A stretch of 64,000 bases of DNA from JARRKU01 sp050288425 (GCA_050288425.1 JBNKDU010000057.1:29992-93991), one strand, 5' to 3'; counted from the first letter of the stretch, positions 17,623 through 25,605 are shown. A program made the numbers and translations. Notes: generated by a model not told the origin, from the letters alone.

Positions 17623-17810
17623 TTATGTAAGGCCCTTTGTACTGTGGTGTTTGAATGGCCGACAGTCAATTCGTTTGCGGGTGTGGCGTTTGTAACGTAT
17701 CCGGTCGGCTGTCATCATTATCAAGGGATGATCGGGAAGATAACCTATCGCGGCTACGGCAGTAAAATTCGGCCGAAGTTTATTTCGGAACATGCTTCTC
17801 GCCGACCCGG

Positions 17811-19664
17811 TTATTGGTGTTCCTGATCGGTGGAAGGGTTGGGCGCTTCCGGCCTGGCGGCGTCCATAACGGTACGAAAACCGACGTCGCTGAACCCTTC
17901 CCATGGATAGCGCAACACAGGCGTTCGGGTTTCATCGCCATCCGTCCAAGCCATTACCCGGCTGGCGGCATTACCGGCGGTATTCATGTTCAACCATTCT
18001 TTGGTCACCGGACGATCTCCGGCAGGCGCTTCGTGGGCGTCGTTACTGAATTCTTTCATCATTTCCAGGTGAGCATCATATCCCCCGTCGGTGGGATTTA
18101 CGGCCGATTCAGACTGGGCCTTGCGCGTATCGGCAAGCTGTACCTGCAATTGTTTCCATTCATCCAATGTGGGCAACCGCTTGCCATAGTAGCGGGCATA
18201 CGCCCGGGCGCCTAGCCAGGTGACGCGTACCACCGGTTTGGCTGCCCATTGGGCATTGCGCAGCCTGAAACGTCCGTTCTGGTAGATAATCTGATCCTCG
18301 GGCGCGGAACCGTCTCCGATGTAAATCCATATCATGTCTTTGCGTTTAACGAGGTCCTGCTCGACGGTCAGATCGTCGGCCACCTCGTTGAGGAATTCGA
18401 CATAGTGGTGAAATGTCACCAATGAAGGATCCGAATAGAACTTTTCATCCCCACGATCTGCCTGGATCAGGGTCATGGTACGGCCGTCCGGGGACACAAG
18501 GGAAGGCAAGAGCACTGCCGGCCCGGTGTCCACCTTCGACCGTTGCCCGGGTTCGGTGGCAGGAGATACGAATACTTCGGTTTTTTCACCGGGGCCGCCT
18601 GCCAGGTGGTAGAGCGCCATGCCGCCGACAAGGAGCACGCTCAAAAGGATACCCGCCCATACCCAGCGGTTATTCGACAACATTCTGGCCGGGATCTCTT
18701 CCCGGGCCGTCCCTTCGGCTTGGGCATCCAATATGTGCTGGATATCCGCGCGCAACTCGGCCACGCTTTGATAACGCTGTTGGTGATTCTCTTCGGTGGC
18801 CCTCCTGATGACCGCATCCAGGGCGCTGAGTAGTGGTGTCTGGGGGTCGATCAAGGCTGCAGATTTGAACGGCAATTGTTTCGGGTCCATTTTGCCCGCG
18901 ACGCCTTCGAACAGGATCTTGCCCAGGGCGTAGATGTCGGCGGCAAATCCAGCCCTGCGAAAATCGGCGAATTGTTCCGGCGCCATGTAGGGCCAGGTGC
19001 CCTTGACGTCCCATGAATTGGATACGGCGCGCATCTTTATGGAGCGCGCCAGGCCGAAATCGGCGATTTTAGGTATATCGCCGTCCATCAGCACATTTTC
19101 AGGTTTCAGGTCGCGATGCACGATGTCATGGGCATGGATCGCCTCGACTCCATTCAGGACCGGGATGAAATGCCGGCGCAGCCAGTCGGCAAGCATCTGT
19201 TCTTCGTCTTCCAGACCTTCCTCGGACATGGTAAATCGCAATGTTTCGCCGGCAATGTATTCCATGGAGATGTACTCCACGGGGAGGGTATGTTCCCCTT
19301 GGCTGGATTGCAGGGAGCCATAGTCAAATATCTGCAGCACATTGGGGTGACGCACCTGTGCCATGGCCTGCACTTCCCGTTGAAACCGCCCGATGGCAGT
19401 GGCAGCCTCTTGCGGATTATCCTCCATGTCCTGGAGGTATTGATCGGAGATCATCTTTATGGCCACATCGCGCTTGAGGTTGAGCTGATGAGCGCGGTAG
19501 ACCTCTCCCATGCCGCCTTTGCCGATGCACTCGATCAACACCCACTTGCCATCGATGATCGTGCCCGTGGACCAACCGCCCGTTTGGTTTGAATCCATAT
19601 TGATCGATGCCTGCTTAAAAAGGTTCATCGAAGGTCTGCTCTCCGGTTCAATATCAGGGTACAT
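17811..19664 (-). CDS. Ser/Thr protein kinase with C-terminal formylglycine-enzyme-like domain
   Basis: 617 residues. Kinase domain at about 40-315: P-loop IGKGGMGEVY (48-57), ATP lysine K70, HRDLKPEN (183-190), DFG (202-204) and APEQF. One membrane helix at about 334-355 puts the C-terminal part outside. Residues about 395-600 resemble the FGE-sulfatase / SUMF1 fold (VRVTWLGARAYARYYGKRLPTLDEW and WEGFSDVGFRTV). Such fusions are usually sensors rather than real formylglycine enzymes. The gene starts 4 bp after the stop of the PP2C phosphatase, so kinase and phosphatase form one operon. Confidence 0.88.
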   Translation of the reverse strand: MYPDIEPESRPSMNLFKQASINMDSNQTGGWSTGTIIDGKWVLIECIGKGGMGEVYRAHQLNLKRDVAIKMISDQYLQDMEDNPQEAATAIGRFQREVQAMAQVRHPNVLQIFDYGSLQSSQGEHTLPVEYISMEYIAGETLRFTMSEEGLEDEEQMLADWLRRHFIPVLNGVEAIHAHDIVHRDLKPENVLMDGDIPKIADFGLARSIKMRAVSNSWDVKGTWPYMAPEQFADFRRAGFAADIYALGKILFEGVAGKMDPKQLPFKSAALIDPQTPLLSALDAVIRRATEENHQQRYQSVAELRADIQHILDAQAEGTAREEIPARMLSNNRWVWAGILLSVLLVGGMALYHLAGGPGEKTEVFVSPATEPGQRSKVDTGPAVLLPSLVSPDGRTMTLIQADRGDEKFYSDPSLVTFHHYVEFLNEVADDLTVEQDLVKRKDMIWIYIGDGSAPEDQIIYQNGRFRLRNAQWAAKPVVRVTWLGARAYARYYGKRLPTLDEWKQLQVQLADTRKAQSESAVNPTDGGYDAHLEMMKEFSNDAHEAPAGDRPVTKEWLNMNTAGNAASRVMAWTDGDETRTPVLRYPWEGFSDVGFRTVMDAARPEAPNPSTDQEHQ

Positions 19665-19667
19665 TCA

Positions 19668-20570
19668 TTATTCCACGCGTGCAAAAGTTCTTTCGCCGAT
19701 ACGCGCCACCATGACCACGAGAGCGGTCACGTTATCGCGCGTCCGGTTGGCCAAAGCGCTGTCAACCAGGTTGGCCGCAAGCGAGCCGGCATCGCCGTCG
19801 ACTGCCATCAATTCGCAAATCCGCTCCTTCGGCAAACAATTGTGAAGACCGTCCGTACATAGCAAAAACCGGTCACCGGGCTTCAGCCTGTCGACCCGGG
19901 CAAGTACATGTTCCAACGGTTCGGCGGTGCCCACGGCCTGGGTCAATAAATGGCGCAATGGGTGCTTATGGGCGGTAGTCGGATCGATTTCGCCTTCGGT
20001 GATCATCTCCTGAACAAAGGTATGGTCCTTTGTCAGGCAGCTGAGGTGGCCGCTGCGCCAGCGATAAATCCGGCTGTCGCCTACATGGCCGATGATGCTG
20101 TGACGATCGGTCAATACCAGACACGAAAGGGTCGTTCCCATGTCCTGCATATCTTCGGTCTTGCAAGCTTTGTATCGCAGCCCCCGATCAATTCTGTAAA
20201 TTGAGTCGGTCAGCGCTCGACACAACTGCTCGGGGTTCGATTGGCGATTTGATTGCACAAGCCTCGCATATTCGCCTTTCAACGCATCACAGGCGAATCG
20301 GCTGGCGATGGTGCCCCCCTTGTGGCCGCCCATGCCGTCTGCCACGGCGATCAGGCGCGTCACCCGGTCCCGGGCGAATGCATCGGACGACACCCAGAAC
20401 GTGTCTTCATTGGCGTGACGACCCAACCCGATATGGGTCTTGAAGCCGACATCGAAAGTCATACGGCGCCGGCAAGGTTCCAAGCCGTGTCTTTCGTTAT
20501 CCGCCGCAACAGGCATGCTTTGCCATTTTCCGATCCTCCCCGGTACGGGATTTCCTTTAATCCCTGTCAT
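19668..20570 (-). CDS. PP2C-family Ser/Thr protein phosphatase
   Basis: Metal-dependent phosphatase with the PP2C motifs: GLGRHANEDTFWV, VADGMGGHKGG, LTDRHSIIGHVGDSRIYRW, CTDGLHNCL and ANRTRDNVTALVV. The catalytic core starts near 20462. ATG 20570 is chosen after GGGGGCAGG, but starts at 20516 or 20462 are possible, and the frame is open to 20696. It probably reverses phosphorylation by the adjacent kinase. The two genes are 3 bp apart. Confidence 0.85.
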   Translation of the reverse strand: MTGIKGNPVPGRIGKWQSMPVAADNERHGLEPCRRRMTFDVGFKTHIGLGRHANEDTFWVSSDAFARDRVTRLIAVADGMGGHKGGTIASRFACDALKGEYARLVQSNRQSNPEQLCRALTDSIYRIDRGLRYKACKTEDMQDMGTTLSCLVLTDRHSIIGHVGDSRIYRWRSGHLSCLTKDHTFVQEMITEGEIDPTTAHKHPLRHLLTQAVGTAEPLEHVLARVDRLKPGDRFLLCTDGLHNCLPKERICELMAVDGDAGSLAANLVDSALANRTRDNVTALVVMVARIGERTFARVE

Positions 20571-20794
20571 CCTGCCCCCACCGGCGATAGACCTCAGCCC
20601 GCCGGCCATGGTATCGATGCTCCTGTTCCGATAGAAATGAGCATCATTTATGCCAGAAATCAGAATCCTATGACAACCAGTTGATATCAAATCCAATCGA
20701 CCGGGCCGTCATCTTTTTTGCGCATGTATCGCAAGCGCCCGGCAAGCATACCGGGGAAATAATACTCAATCAGTATAGATTAAATCCATTATCA

Positions 20795-20811
20795 GGGTAA
20801 AAAAGTTACAG
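20795..20811. promoter_or_regulatory. Partial palindrome GGGTAA-N5-TTACAG
   Basis: A degenerate relative of the CGGGTAATNATTACCCG palindrome with a spacer two bases longer. It lies 60 bp upstream of the sigma-54-like promoter at 20872. Alone it would be weak evidence. Confidence 0.35.
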
Positions 20812-20871
20812 CTTTAACCAGCCTCGCTACGGCAATTCGGCAATGTGTCTGATATTAAAGGACATCGTCTC

Positions 20872-20886
20872 TGGCACACCAATTGC
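20872..20886 (+). promoter_or_regulatory. Sigma-54-type promoter (TGGCACACCAATTGC)
   Basis: Matches TGGCACGN4TTGC at all but one position with the exact 10-bp spacing between GG and GC. The ATG of the small metal-binding protein gene follows 57 bp downstream. Confidence 0.72.
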
Positions 20887-20943
20887 TCAAAACCTATTAT
20901 GAGTACGAAGAAGAACATTCTCTGGAAAAAAGGAGGCAAGACA

Positions 20944-21162
20944 ATGATGTTCGGTGGAATCTTTTCATGGCTGATCATCGGGTTGGTTATCTGTTTTTTG
21001 TTTTCTCGAAAAGGCGGGATGATGGGATGCTGCGGCGGCCACAATCACGATTCGTCGGAACATGCCAACCACGCAACCCATTACGACAACCATTCACCGG
21101 GGCCGCATGAAGACATTATCGATTTGAAGAAGGAAGACTATCGTGTCACAACCAAAGCATAA
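20944..21162 (+). CDS. Small membrane protein with Cys/His-rich tail
   Basis: 72 residues. One membrane helix (MFGGIFSWLIIGLVICFLFS), then RKGGMMGCCGGHNHDSSEH and a His/Asn-rich acidic tail. The CC and repeated His residues suggest soft-metal binding. ATG 20944 is chosen because AGGAGG lies seven bases upstream; the frame is open further but the upstream part overlaps the sigma-54-like promoter. I do not recognise a named family. Confidence 0.65.
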   Translation: MMFGGIFSWLIIGLVICFLFSRKGGMMGCCGGHNHDSSEHANHATHYDNHSPGPHEDIIDLKKEDYRVTTKA

Positions 21163-21352
21163 ATTGTGATTATCGTCCCCTTTGCCTATGGGACAATCAC
21201 GGTGACGCATGGCATCGAGCAGGGGATTCTTGATTTTCCCCGATTTGATTGCGGGGCTATGCTTCGGTTATCCGCAGGCAGCCATGAAGAAACCGGCTTC
21301 GAATCCGATTCCCCAACAATAGACGGGTCGGATATCCGCTTTCAGCTTATTT

Positions 21353-21931
21353 TCACTTCCGATCTGTTTCTTTTACATCATTTTCTTCTACATCATTTCG
21401 ATCGGCCGGTTTCCGCGCCAGATTTCTCAGAGGATCGACAAAGGCGGGATCGGCCCACTCCCGGGGGCCGATGGCTTTGTGCACGATGATGCCGTTCTTG
21501 TCGATGATGAATGTTTCCGGTACGCCCGTAGTGCCGTACAGATCGGCCACGCTGCCTTTCACATCGAGAAGAATGGGAAAAGTCAGTTTGAATTCTTTTG
21601 CGAACGGGGCCACTGCCTTGGCGCCCGATGCGTCTATGCTGACGGCGAGGATTTCGAAATCCTCGCCTTTCAACGTCTGGTACAACTTCTCCATGGAGGG
21701 CATCTCGGTCCGGCAGGGATTGCACCAGGAGGCCCATATATTGAGGAAAACCACGCGCCCCCTGTAATCGCTCAGGTGTACGACTTCTCCGCTCAGGTTT
21801 GGCAGGGTGAAATCGGGCGCCGGCCGACCGAGGGCGACCTGCGGTCTCCCCACGGGCCGGCCCGTCCGTTCCTGATGCAGCAACACGAAGATGCCTGCGG
21901 CAACGGCAATTACAGCCACGAGGATGATCAA
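21353..21931 (-). CDS. TlpA/ResA-like membrane-anchored thioredoxin
   Basis: 192 residues. N-terminal membrane anchor (LVAVIAVAAGIFVLLH) then a thioredoxin fold of the TlpA/ResA type: APDFTLPNLSGEVVHLSDYRG, redox-active WCNPC near residue 70, and VPETFIIDKNGIIV with the cis-proline. It would act in the periplasm, reducing or oxidising protein disulfides. The start is TTG at 21931; no better in-frame codon exists, and translation may depend on the upstream selenoprotein gene, which ends 60 bp before. A charged tail (NDVEENDVKETDRK) is unusual. Confidence 0.83.
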   Translation of the reverse strand: MIILVAVIAVAAGIFVLLHQERTGRPVGRPQVALGRPAPDFTLPNLSGEVVHLSDYRGRVVFLNIWASWCNPCRTEMPSMEKLYQTLKGEDFEILAVSIDASGAKAVAPFAKEFKLTFPILLDVKGSVADLYGTTGVPETFIIDKNGIIVHKAIGPREWADPAFVDPLRNLARKPADRNDVEENDVKETDRK

Positions 21932-21990
21932 TTTATGTTTGTCTGTAAATGAAATCGCCCAACAAGCTCCTCGGAAGAATGTCCGGTACC

Positions 21991-22479
21991 TTATACGCCG
22001 TATTTTTTGTCGATGGCGGTCTGGATCTCAGCAACGCTTGCGCCTTGTTTGACCATTTGAGACGCCAACTGCGCCTCTCCCGTGCAGATCACTCATGTGG
22101 CGGCATGGTTATCGGTATAGCAGGTCAGCAGATTCAGGTGGTTGAAATTCTCCTTGCAACGGCAGTAGCAATAGAGTTGATCGAGTACTTCGGGGATTTC
22201 ACGGGCGATGGTGTAGGCTTTGCGCACCGTGCCGGAAAAAAGGTCCGGTGACAGCGTGGGCCGGGTTTCCTGCAGCTGGTGTGCCGCAGCCGTGGAACCG
22301 GCCGGATTGGGTCCGGCGGAGCGGACGGGTTTGTTGTTGAAATAATAGATGCCCCCGGCGGCAAGCAGCACCGCCAACACCACCACTGCCGGCAGCGCCG
22401 GATTCGATTTCTTCTTCGACGGCGCCTGCGCCTGCTTCTTCGTTTGCCGGGTGTCCCGGCTTCTCTTCTTGGCCATCAT
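21991..22479 (-). CDS. Membrane-anchored CYCRC-motif selenoprotein (selenocysteine at codon 129)
   Basis: 162 residues if the UGA at 22093-22095 is read as selenocysteine. A basic N-terminus (about 1-26), one membrane helix (about 28-47) and a periplasmic domain with LYCYCRCKENFNH then LLTCYTDNHAAT, the UGA, VICTGEAQLASQMVKQ and a true TAA at 21991. Relatives with the PCYCGC-type motif carry Cys in the place of the UGA, followed by two residues and Cys. The sequence after the UGA is helical and family-like. A 7-bp hairpin begins 15 bases after the UGA. It is upstream of a TlpA-like thioredoxin, a plausible redox partner. The role is unknown; relatives sit near copper or thiol genes. Confidence 0.82.
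22059..22077 (-). promoter_or_regulatory. Bacterial SECIS-like hairpin in the CYCRC selenoprotein gene
   Basis: On the minus strand arms GAGGCGC and GCGTCTC pair over 7 bp (one G-U) around the loop AGTTG. The stem begins 15 bases after the UGA, the same distance as in the bamE hairpin. Confidence 0.7.
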
Positions 22480-22628
22480 GCCTCGCTTTCATAGGGCTTC
22501 GGTGTGGACAATGTTCTCGGCAGCCCATGTGCAATCAATTGATCCAAAATTCCCATCCACTGAAAATGGTGATGGTTTCCCGTTATTCAATAGCGACGGT
22601 GAGGGCCGAAATGCCATGACCCAGTCAC

Positions 22629-22645
22629 CCGGTAATAATTATACG
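22629..22645. promoter_or_regulatory. Palindrome copy CCGGTAATAATTATACG, candidate enhancer site
   Basis: 14 of 17 positions agree with CGGGTAATNATTACCCG. It lies 53 bp before the second copy at 22682, close to five helical turns, as expected for paired activator sites. Confidence 0.45.
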
Positions 22646-22681
22646 GTAGCGCATACTTATATCCGCATCAATGCAAATATT

Positions 22682-22698
22682 CGGGTAATATTTACCCG
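22682..22698. promoter_or_regulatory. Palindrome CGGGTAATATTTACCCG, candidate enhancer site
   Basis: Near-perfect palindrome almost identical to the one at 12334. It is 96 bp upstream of the sigma-54-like promoter at 22795. It lies between divergent genes, so it could also serve the selenoprotein gene on the minus strand, for which I found no sigma-54 match. Confidence 0.6.
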
Positions 22699-22794
22699 CG
22701 CCCCGATGCCGAAGGATGCCCGGACAAGGTGGATAGCGGCCTCCGATTGTTTTTTTCATTTGTATTCATACTGTTATGGTCAAGATAGTAATCA

Positions 22795-22809
22795 TGGCAT
22801 GAAAGATGC
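22795..22809 (+). promoter_or_regulatory. Sigma-54-type promoter (TGGCATGAAAGATGC)
   Basis: Shares the TGGCATG-N4-ATGC form with the promoter at 12460 and has the exact 10-bp GG-to-GC spacing. The next gene starts at 22908. Confidence 0.6.
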
Positions 22810-22907
22810 TCCTGTTCCATCTCAACCGGCCTGCCCTTCGATGCTTTCAAGACAAACCATCGAAGGACAGGCCGCCATCGCAATTCTGATTGAAAGGGAG
22901 GTACTGG

Positions 22908-23342
22908 ATGAAATCAACATTGTCGACTCTGGCCGTGATAACTTCGTTCTTGATGATTACCGTCACAGGTGGTTGGGCCCATGGAGGCGGGATGGGCGGC
23001 GGCATGGGAAGCGGCATGATGGGTCAGGGCGGACAGCATATGATGGATTCGATCTTCAATGGGCAGATGGGGTCGGGCCGTTGGTTTTCCAATGGGAACC
23101 GGGAAGATGGCCAAAGCGGATCCAGCAGACGGATAGAGGGGGAATATGGGCAGGATTTGCGTCACCTCGACAATTTACGCAGTGAAATTCATGAAAATGA
23201 GCAGGCCTTGAGCGATGAAGCACAAAAGGAAACGCCGGACAAAACCCGCATGAAAAAACTGGGCCGTACGCTGGACGAACTGACGCGGCAATACGACGAC
23301 GCCCAATCGGCGTTTAATGATAAATGGCATGGAGGGTATTGA
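22908..23342 (+). CDS. Periplasmic Spy/CpxP-like metal-responsive protein
   Basis: 144 residues. A signal peptide (MKSTLSTLAVITSFLMITV, cleavage near GGWAHG), a Gly/Met/His-rich segment (HGGGMGGGMGSGMMGQGGQH) and a C-terminal helical part (HLDNLRSEIHENEQALSDEA and KKLGRTLDELTRQYDDA) that resembles periplasmic chaperones of the Spy/CpxP/ZraP group. The Met/His segment suggests Cu(I) or Ag(I) binding. ATG 22908 follows AGGGAGG. It sits 20 bp before the RseC-like gene and shares the sigma-54-like promoter. Confidence 0.65.
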   Translation: MKSTLSTLAVITSFLMITVTGGWAHGGGMGGGMGSGMMGQGGQHMMDSIFNGQMGSGRWFSNGNREDGQSGSSRRIEGEYGQDLRHLDNLRSEIHENEQALSDEAQKETPDKTRMKKLGRTLDELTRQYDDAQSAFNDKWHGGY

Positions 23343-23362
23343 TAGCCGGAAGGAGGCGAATC

Positions 23363-23845
23363 ATGGCCGAACAAATCGGAGTGGTACAGATCAGCGAAGG
23401 CAACGGCAGGGCGCGGGTGGTCACCGACCGCCGTGGGGGCTGCAGCGGTTGCGAGTCGGGTTCCGGCGCCTGCCGCAGCTGCCTGTCCAGTGCCAAGCTG
23501 GAGAGCAGCGTCAACAATCCCCTGGGCGCACGGGCCGGCGATATCGTAAAGATCAGCCTGCCCACCCGGACCCTGTATAAAGGGGCGGCCATATTGTACC
23601 TGGTGCCCATCCTCGGCTTGATCGCAGGGGCCTTTGTCGGGCTATGGATGGCGACAAACCTGGGCTGGAGCGACTCGCCCGTCACCGTGCTGGGGGGGAT
23701 GATCGGACTGGGAGCCGGTCTGGGAGTCGTGGTCCGTATCGGGCGCGGCAGAAAAATGAGCCAGGCCCTGACACCGACCATCACGGCCATCATCGCCGGC
23801 GCCGAGAGCTCTCTGAAGCAGCAGGAAAAACCCTGCTGCGGTTAA
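23363..23845 (+). CDS. RseC/MucC-family membrane protein
   Basis: 160 residues. N-terminal cysteine cluster (GGCSGCESGSGACRSCLS) followed by two membrane helices (about 75-95 and 108-125) and a C-terminal CCG. The family includes RseC, part of the SoxR-reducing system, and appears near rnf genes. ATG 23363 is chosen after GGAGGCGAATC. Co-transcription with the Spy-like gene is likely. No rnf or soxR gene is here, so the electron partner is unknown. Confidence 0.8.
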   Translation: MAEQIGVVQISEGNGRARVVTDRRGGCSGCESGSGACRSCLSSAKLESSVNNPLGARAGDIVKISLPTRTLYKGAAILYLVPILGLIAGAFVGLWMATNLGWSDSPVTVLGGMIGLGAGLGVVVRIGRGRKMSQALTPTITAIIAGAESSLKQQEKPCCG

Positions 23846-23983
23846 GGTCTCGTGAAAAAAATGTGTAAATACATATGATTAGGTACCATTATTTTCTTTC
23901 CGCTTTTCTCAAAGATAGGGTTGACTTTACTTCGGGCCGATAATATCATACCGAAACAGTCGTAATTGACCGATAAGACGCTT

Positions 23984-24382
23984 ATGAAACTTCGCCTGAT
24001 CATATTTCTGTCTATCTTCGCCGCATTCGGATTCTATTCCCAGCAGGCCTATGCAGCGAGCTGTTCCGCGCACCGGAGCTGTATGCCCCCCATGGATGCA
24101 GGCCACACGGATGGTGCCGGCGGCCAGGGTTGCGACTGCTCTTCGGGAGGCGCTCAACTTTCCGGACGGACCTGCGGGACGATTCCCCTGGTTCAGCAAA
24201 CCCGGCAATTGTTCTTGCGGCCCCTCTCCTATCAATTGGAGCCGGTCGATGCCGGATCCCACGCCTTCCGGCTCGAAAATATTACCATGACCGATCCCAC
24301 GGGGCTTCCCCGGGGACCCGATAACGATCTACCCCCCCTTTCCTGCCCGATTTACCTGCAAACCCTCGCCCTGCTGTGTTGA
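23984..24382 (+). CDS. Exported cysteine-rich hypothetical protein
   Basis: 132 residues with a signal peptide (MKLRLIIFLSIFAAFGFYS, cleavage after AYA), then a Cys-rich stretch (CSAHRSCMPP, GCDCSSGG, RTCG) and a C-terminus ending in CPIYLQTLALLC. I do not recognise the family. The ATG at 23984 has only a weak binding site. It stands alone between the RseC-like gene and the sigma-54 operon. The final TGA is taken as a stop, since nothing coding-like follows. Confidence 0.5.
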   Translation: MKLRLIIFLSIFAAFGFYSQQAYAASCSAHRSCMPPMDAGHTDGAGGQGCDCSSGGAQLSGRTCGTIPLVQQTRQLFLRPLSYQLEPVDAGSHAFRLENITMTDPTGLPRGPDNDLPPLSCPIYLQTLALLC

Positions 24383-24439
24383 TCCGGCCCCCCTGCAAGG
24401 CATGACCCGCCGGGCGGAAATTGCATTCCTGCATAGCGG

Positions 24440-24456
24440 TGTATACCAGTTACCCG
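24440..24456. promoter_or_regulatory. Half-palindrome ending GTTACCCG
   Basis: Only the right half of the CGGGTAATNATTACCCG motif is conserved. It is 119 bp upstream of the sigma-54 promoter at 24576, the same distance range as at the other loci. Confidence 0.3.
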
Positions 24457-24575
24457 GTTGCCCGCGTCGTTGCGTGTAAAGAATATCCACCATCCGCTTT
24501 CCGGAAATGCCGAGCAGATATCATATCATTTCGATTTTAAACAGTTTTTTCAAAATTAGCTACCATCGCAATGCC

Positions 24576-24590
24576 TGGCACGCACTTTGC
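24576..24590 (+). promoter_or_regulatory. Sigma-54 promoter (TGGCACGCACTTTGC)
   Basis: A perfect match to TGGCACG-N4-TTGC with correct -24/-12 spacing. The ATG of the first gene of the copper/haem operon lies 43 bp downstream, after AAAAAGGAG. Confidence 0.85.
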
Positions 24591-24633
24591 CATATGACAT
24601 TGCAACCTTAGAAATCAAAAAGGAGATTCTTCC

Positions 24634-24999
24634 ATGAAACGCTTTGCCATTGCCTTCCTGACCATCGCCGTTGTTTTCACATTGATCGCTTTCGACCTGC
24701 CCCGGCATATGGGGCCCCGATCCGCCGCTGCCTGCGGCTGGGGAGACGGCGGCGGTCAAGGCTACGTACCCCAACGGCAGGATCAGAATTATGCGTACGC
24801 CGTGCGGCCGGCCCTGACCGAGGACCAGGCCCGGGAATTGATTACCCAGCATGTCACCAAACTCAATCCCGAGCTTACCGTCGGCCCCTTGAACGATGCC
24901 GGCGAGTTCTTCGAGGCCGAGATTCTATCGAAGGATAACGAGGTGGTCCAGATCATCGGCGTGGACAAGCGATCGGGACGGTTGGCGCTGCTCAATTGA
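24634..24999 (+). CDS. Exported PepSY-like small protein
   Basis: 121 residues: signal peptide (MKRFAIAFLTIAVVFTLIAF), a short linker with one Cys, then a PepSY-like module at about 55-120 (TEDQARELITQHVTKLNPEL and EAEILSKDNEVVQIIGVDKR). PepSY modules are small periplasmic folds often next to redox or membrane enzymes. First gene after a perfect sigma-54 promoter, followed 83 bp later by the CuA-type protein. Confidence 0.7.
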   Translation: MKRFAIAFLTIAVVFTLIAFDLPRHMGPRSAAACGWGDGGGQGYVPQRQDQNYAYAVRPALTEDQARELITQHVTKLNPELTVGPLNDAGEFFEAEILSKDNEVVQIIGVDKRSGRLALLN

Positions 25000-25081
25000 G
25001 CCCTTTTTCCATGGCGCGGGGACGGGATGTATGGCGTCACTGCGGGTCTGAATTCTAAACAACATCCGATAGGAATCCATA

Positions 25082-25552
25082 ATGGCAACAAATTATCAAC
25101 GCCGGGACCGATACCTGCTCATCATGCTGCTGGCCATACTCATCGGCCTCCCGGCCGGCGTGTGGACTTACGAACGGACCATATGGGAGCAGCGCATTCC
25201 CGCGGACGCCAAGGTGATCACCCTCACCGGGCACACCGACATGGGGTGGATCGTCGGCGACGTCAAGGCGATTGACATCGCCGGTTTCGGCCCGACGGAA
25301 ACGCCGCCGGTAAAACCGGTGATTCGCGTCCACAAGGGCGATCATGTCGTATTCAAGCTGAAGAGCAGCGATGTCATCCATGGGTTCAGCCTGAAGGATC
25401 TGGGCATCTTCGTCGATGACGGTATCTTTCCCGGCAAGGTTCGATTGGTTTCATTCGTGGCCGACAAGGAAGGCGTCTTCACCTTCTCCTGCAACGCCAT
25501 CTGCGGCCCGAATCATGAAAAAATGCAGGGAACGCTTGTGGTGACGGCCTGA
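25082..25552 (+). CDS. Membrane-anchored cupredoxin with CuA motif (cytochrome oxidase subunit II-like)
   Basis: 156 residues. One membrane anchor (LLIMLLAILIGLPAGVWTY) and a cupredoxin domain. The C-terminal loop reads CNAICGPNHEKM, the C-x3-C-x3-H-x2-M pattern of the binuclear CuA centre, and the upstream ligand His lies in SSDVIHGFSLKDLG. It therefore looks like subunit II of a haem-copper oxidase or the CuA domain of nitrous oxide reductase, but neither a subunit I nor NosZ is present. It would sit on the periplasmic face and pass electrons to or from the multihaem cytochrome. Confidence 0.85.
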   Translation: MATNYQRRDRYLLIMLLAILIGLPAGVWTYERTIWEQRIPADAKVITLTGHTDMGWIVGDVKAIDIAGFGPTETPPVKPVIRVHKGDHVVFKLKSSDVIHGFSLKDLGIFVDDGIFPGKVRLVSFVADKEGVFTFSCNAICGPNHEKMQGTLVVTA

Positions 25553-25605
25553 TGGTGGCACAATACCTTCGCGCTCACCAACCCCAAGCCAGGGCACAAG
25601 CGACC

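Larger units (their letters stand above)
17069..17810. other. Long AT-rich intergenic region at the cassette-array end
   Basis: No supportable gene. The part up to 17440 is AT-rich and contains a 20-bp perfect palindrome at 17269. From about 17450 the GC rises and the sequence resembles the remnant of a group II intron on the minus strand (see 17587). A GTTAAGT box at 17060-17066 may be an insertion point of the cassette array. Open frames on the plus strand here lack family resemblance and start signals. Confidence 0.5.

Noticed and set aside
17316..17826. Overlapping plus-strand frames of 80-107 codons
   Set aside because: No start signals, no family resemblance, and the region looks like an intron remnant on the other strand.
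22349..23185. Plus-strand frame of 278 codons across the divergent promoter region
   Set aside because: Runs over the sigma-54 promoter, both palindromes and part of the Spy-like gene in another frame.
24380..24382. TGA after LALLC in the Cys-rich exported protein as selenocysteine
   Set aside because: Following sequence is not coding-like and no homologous continuation is visible.
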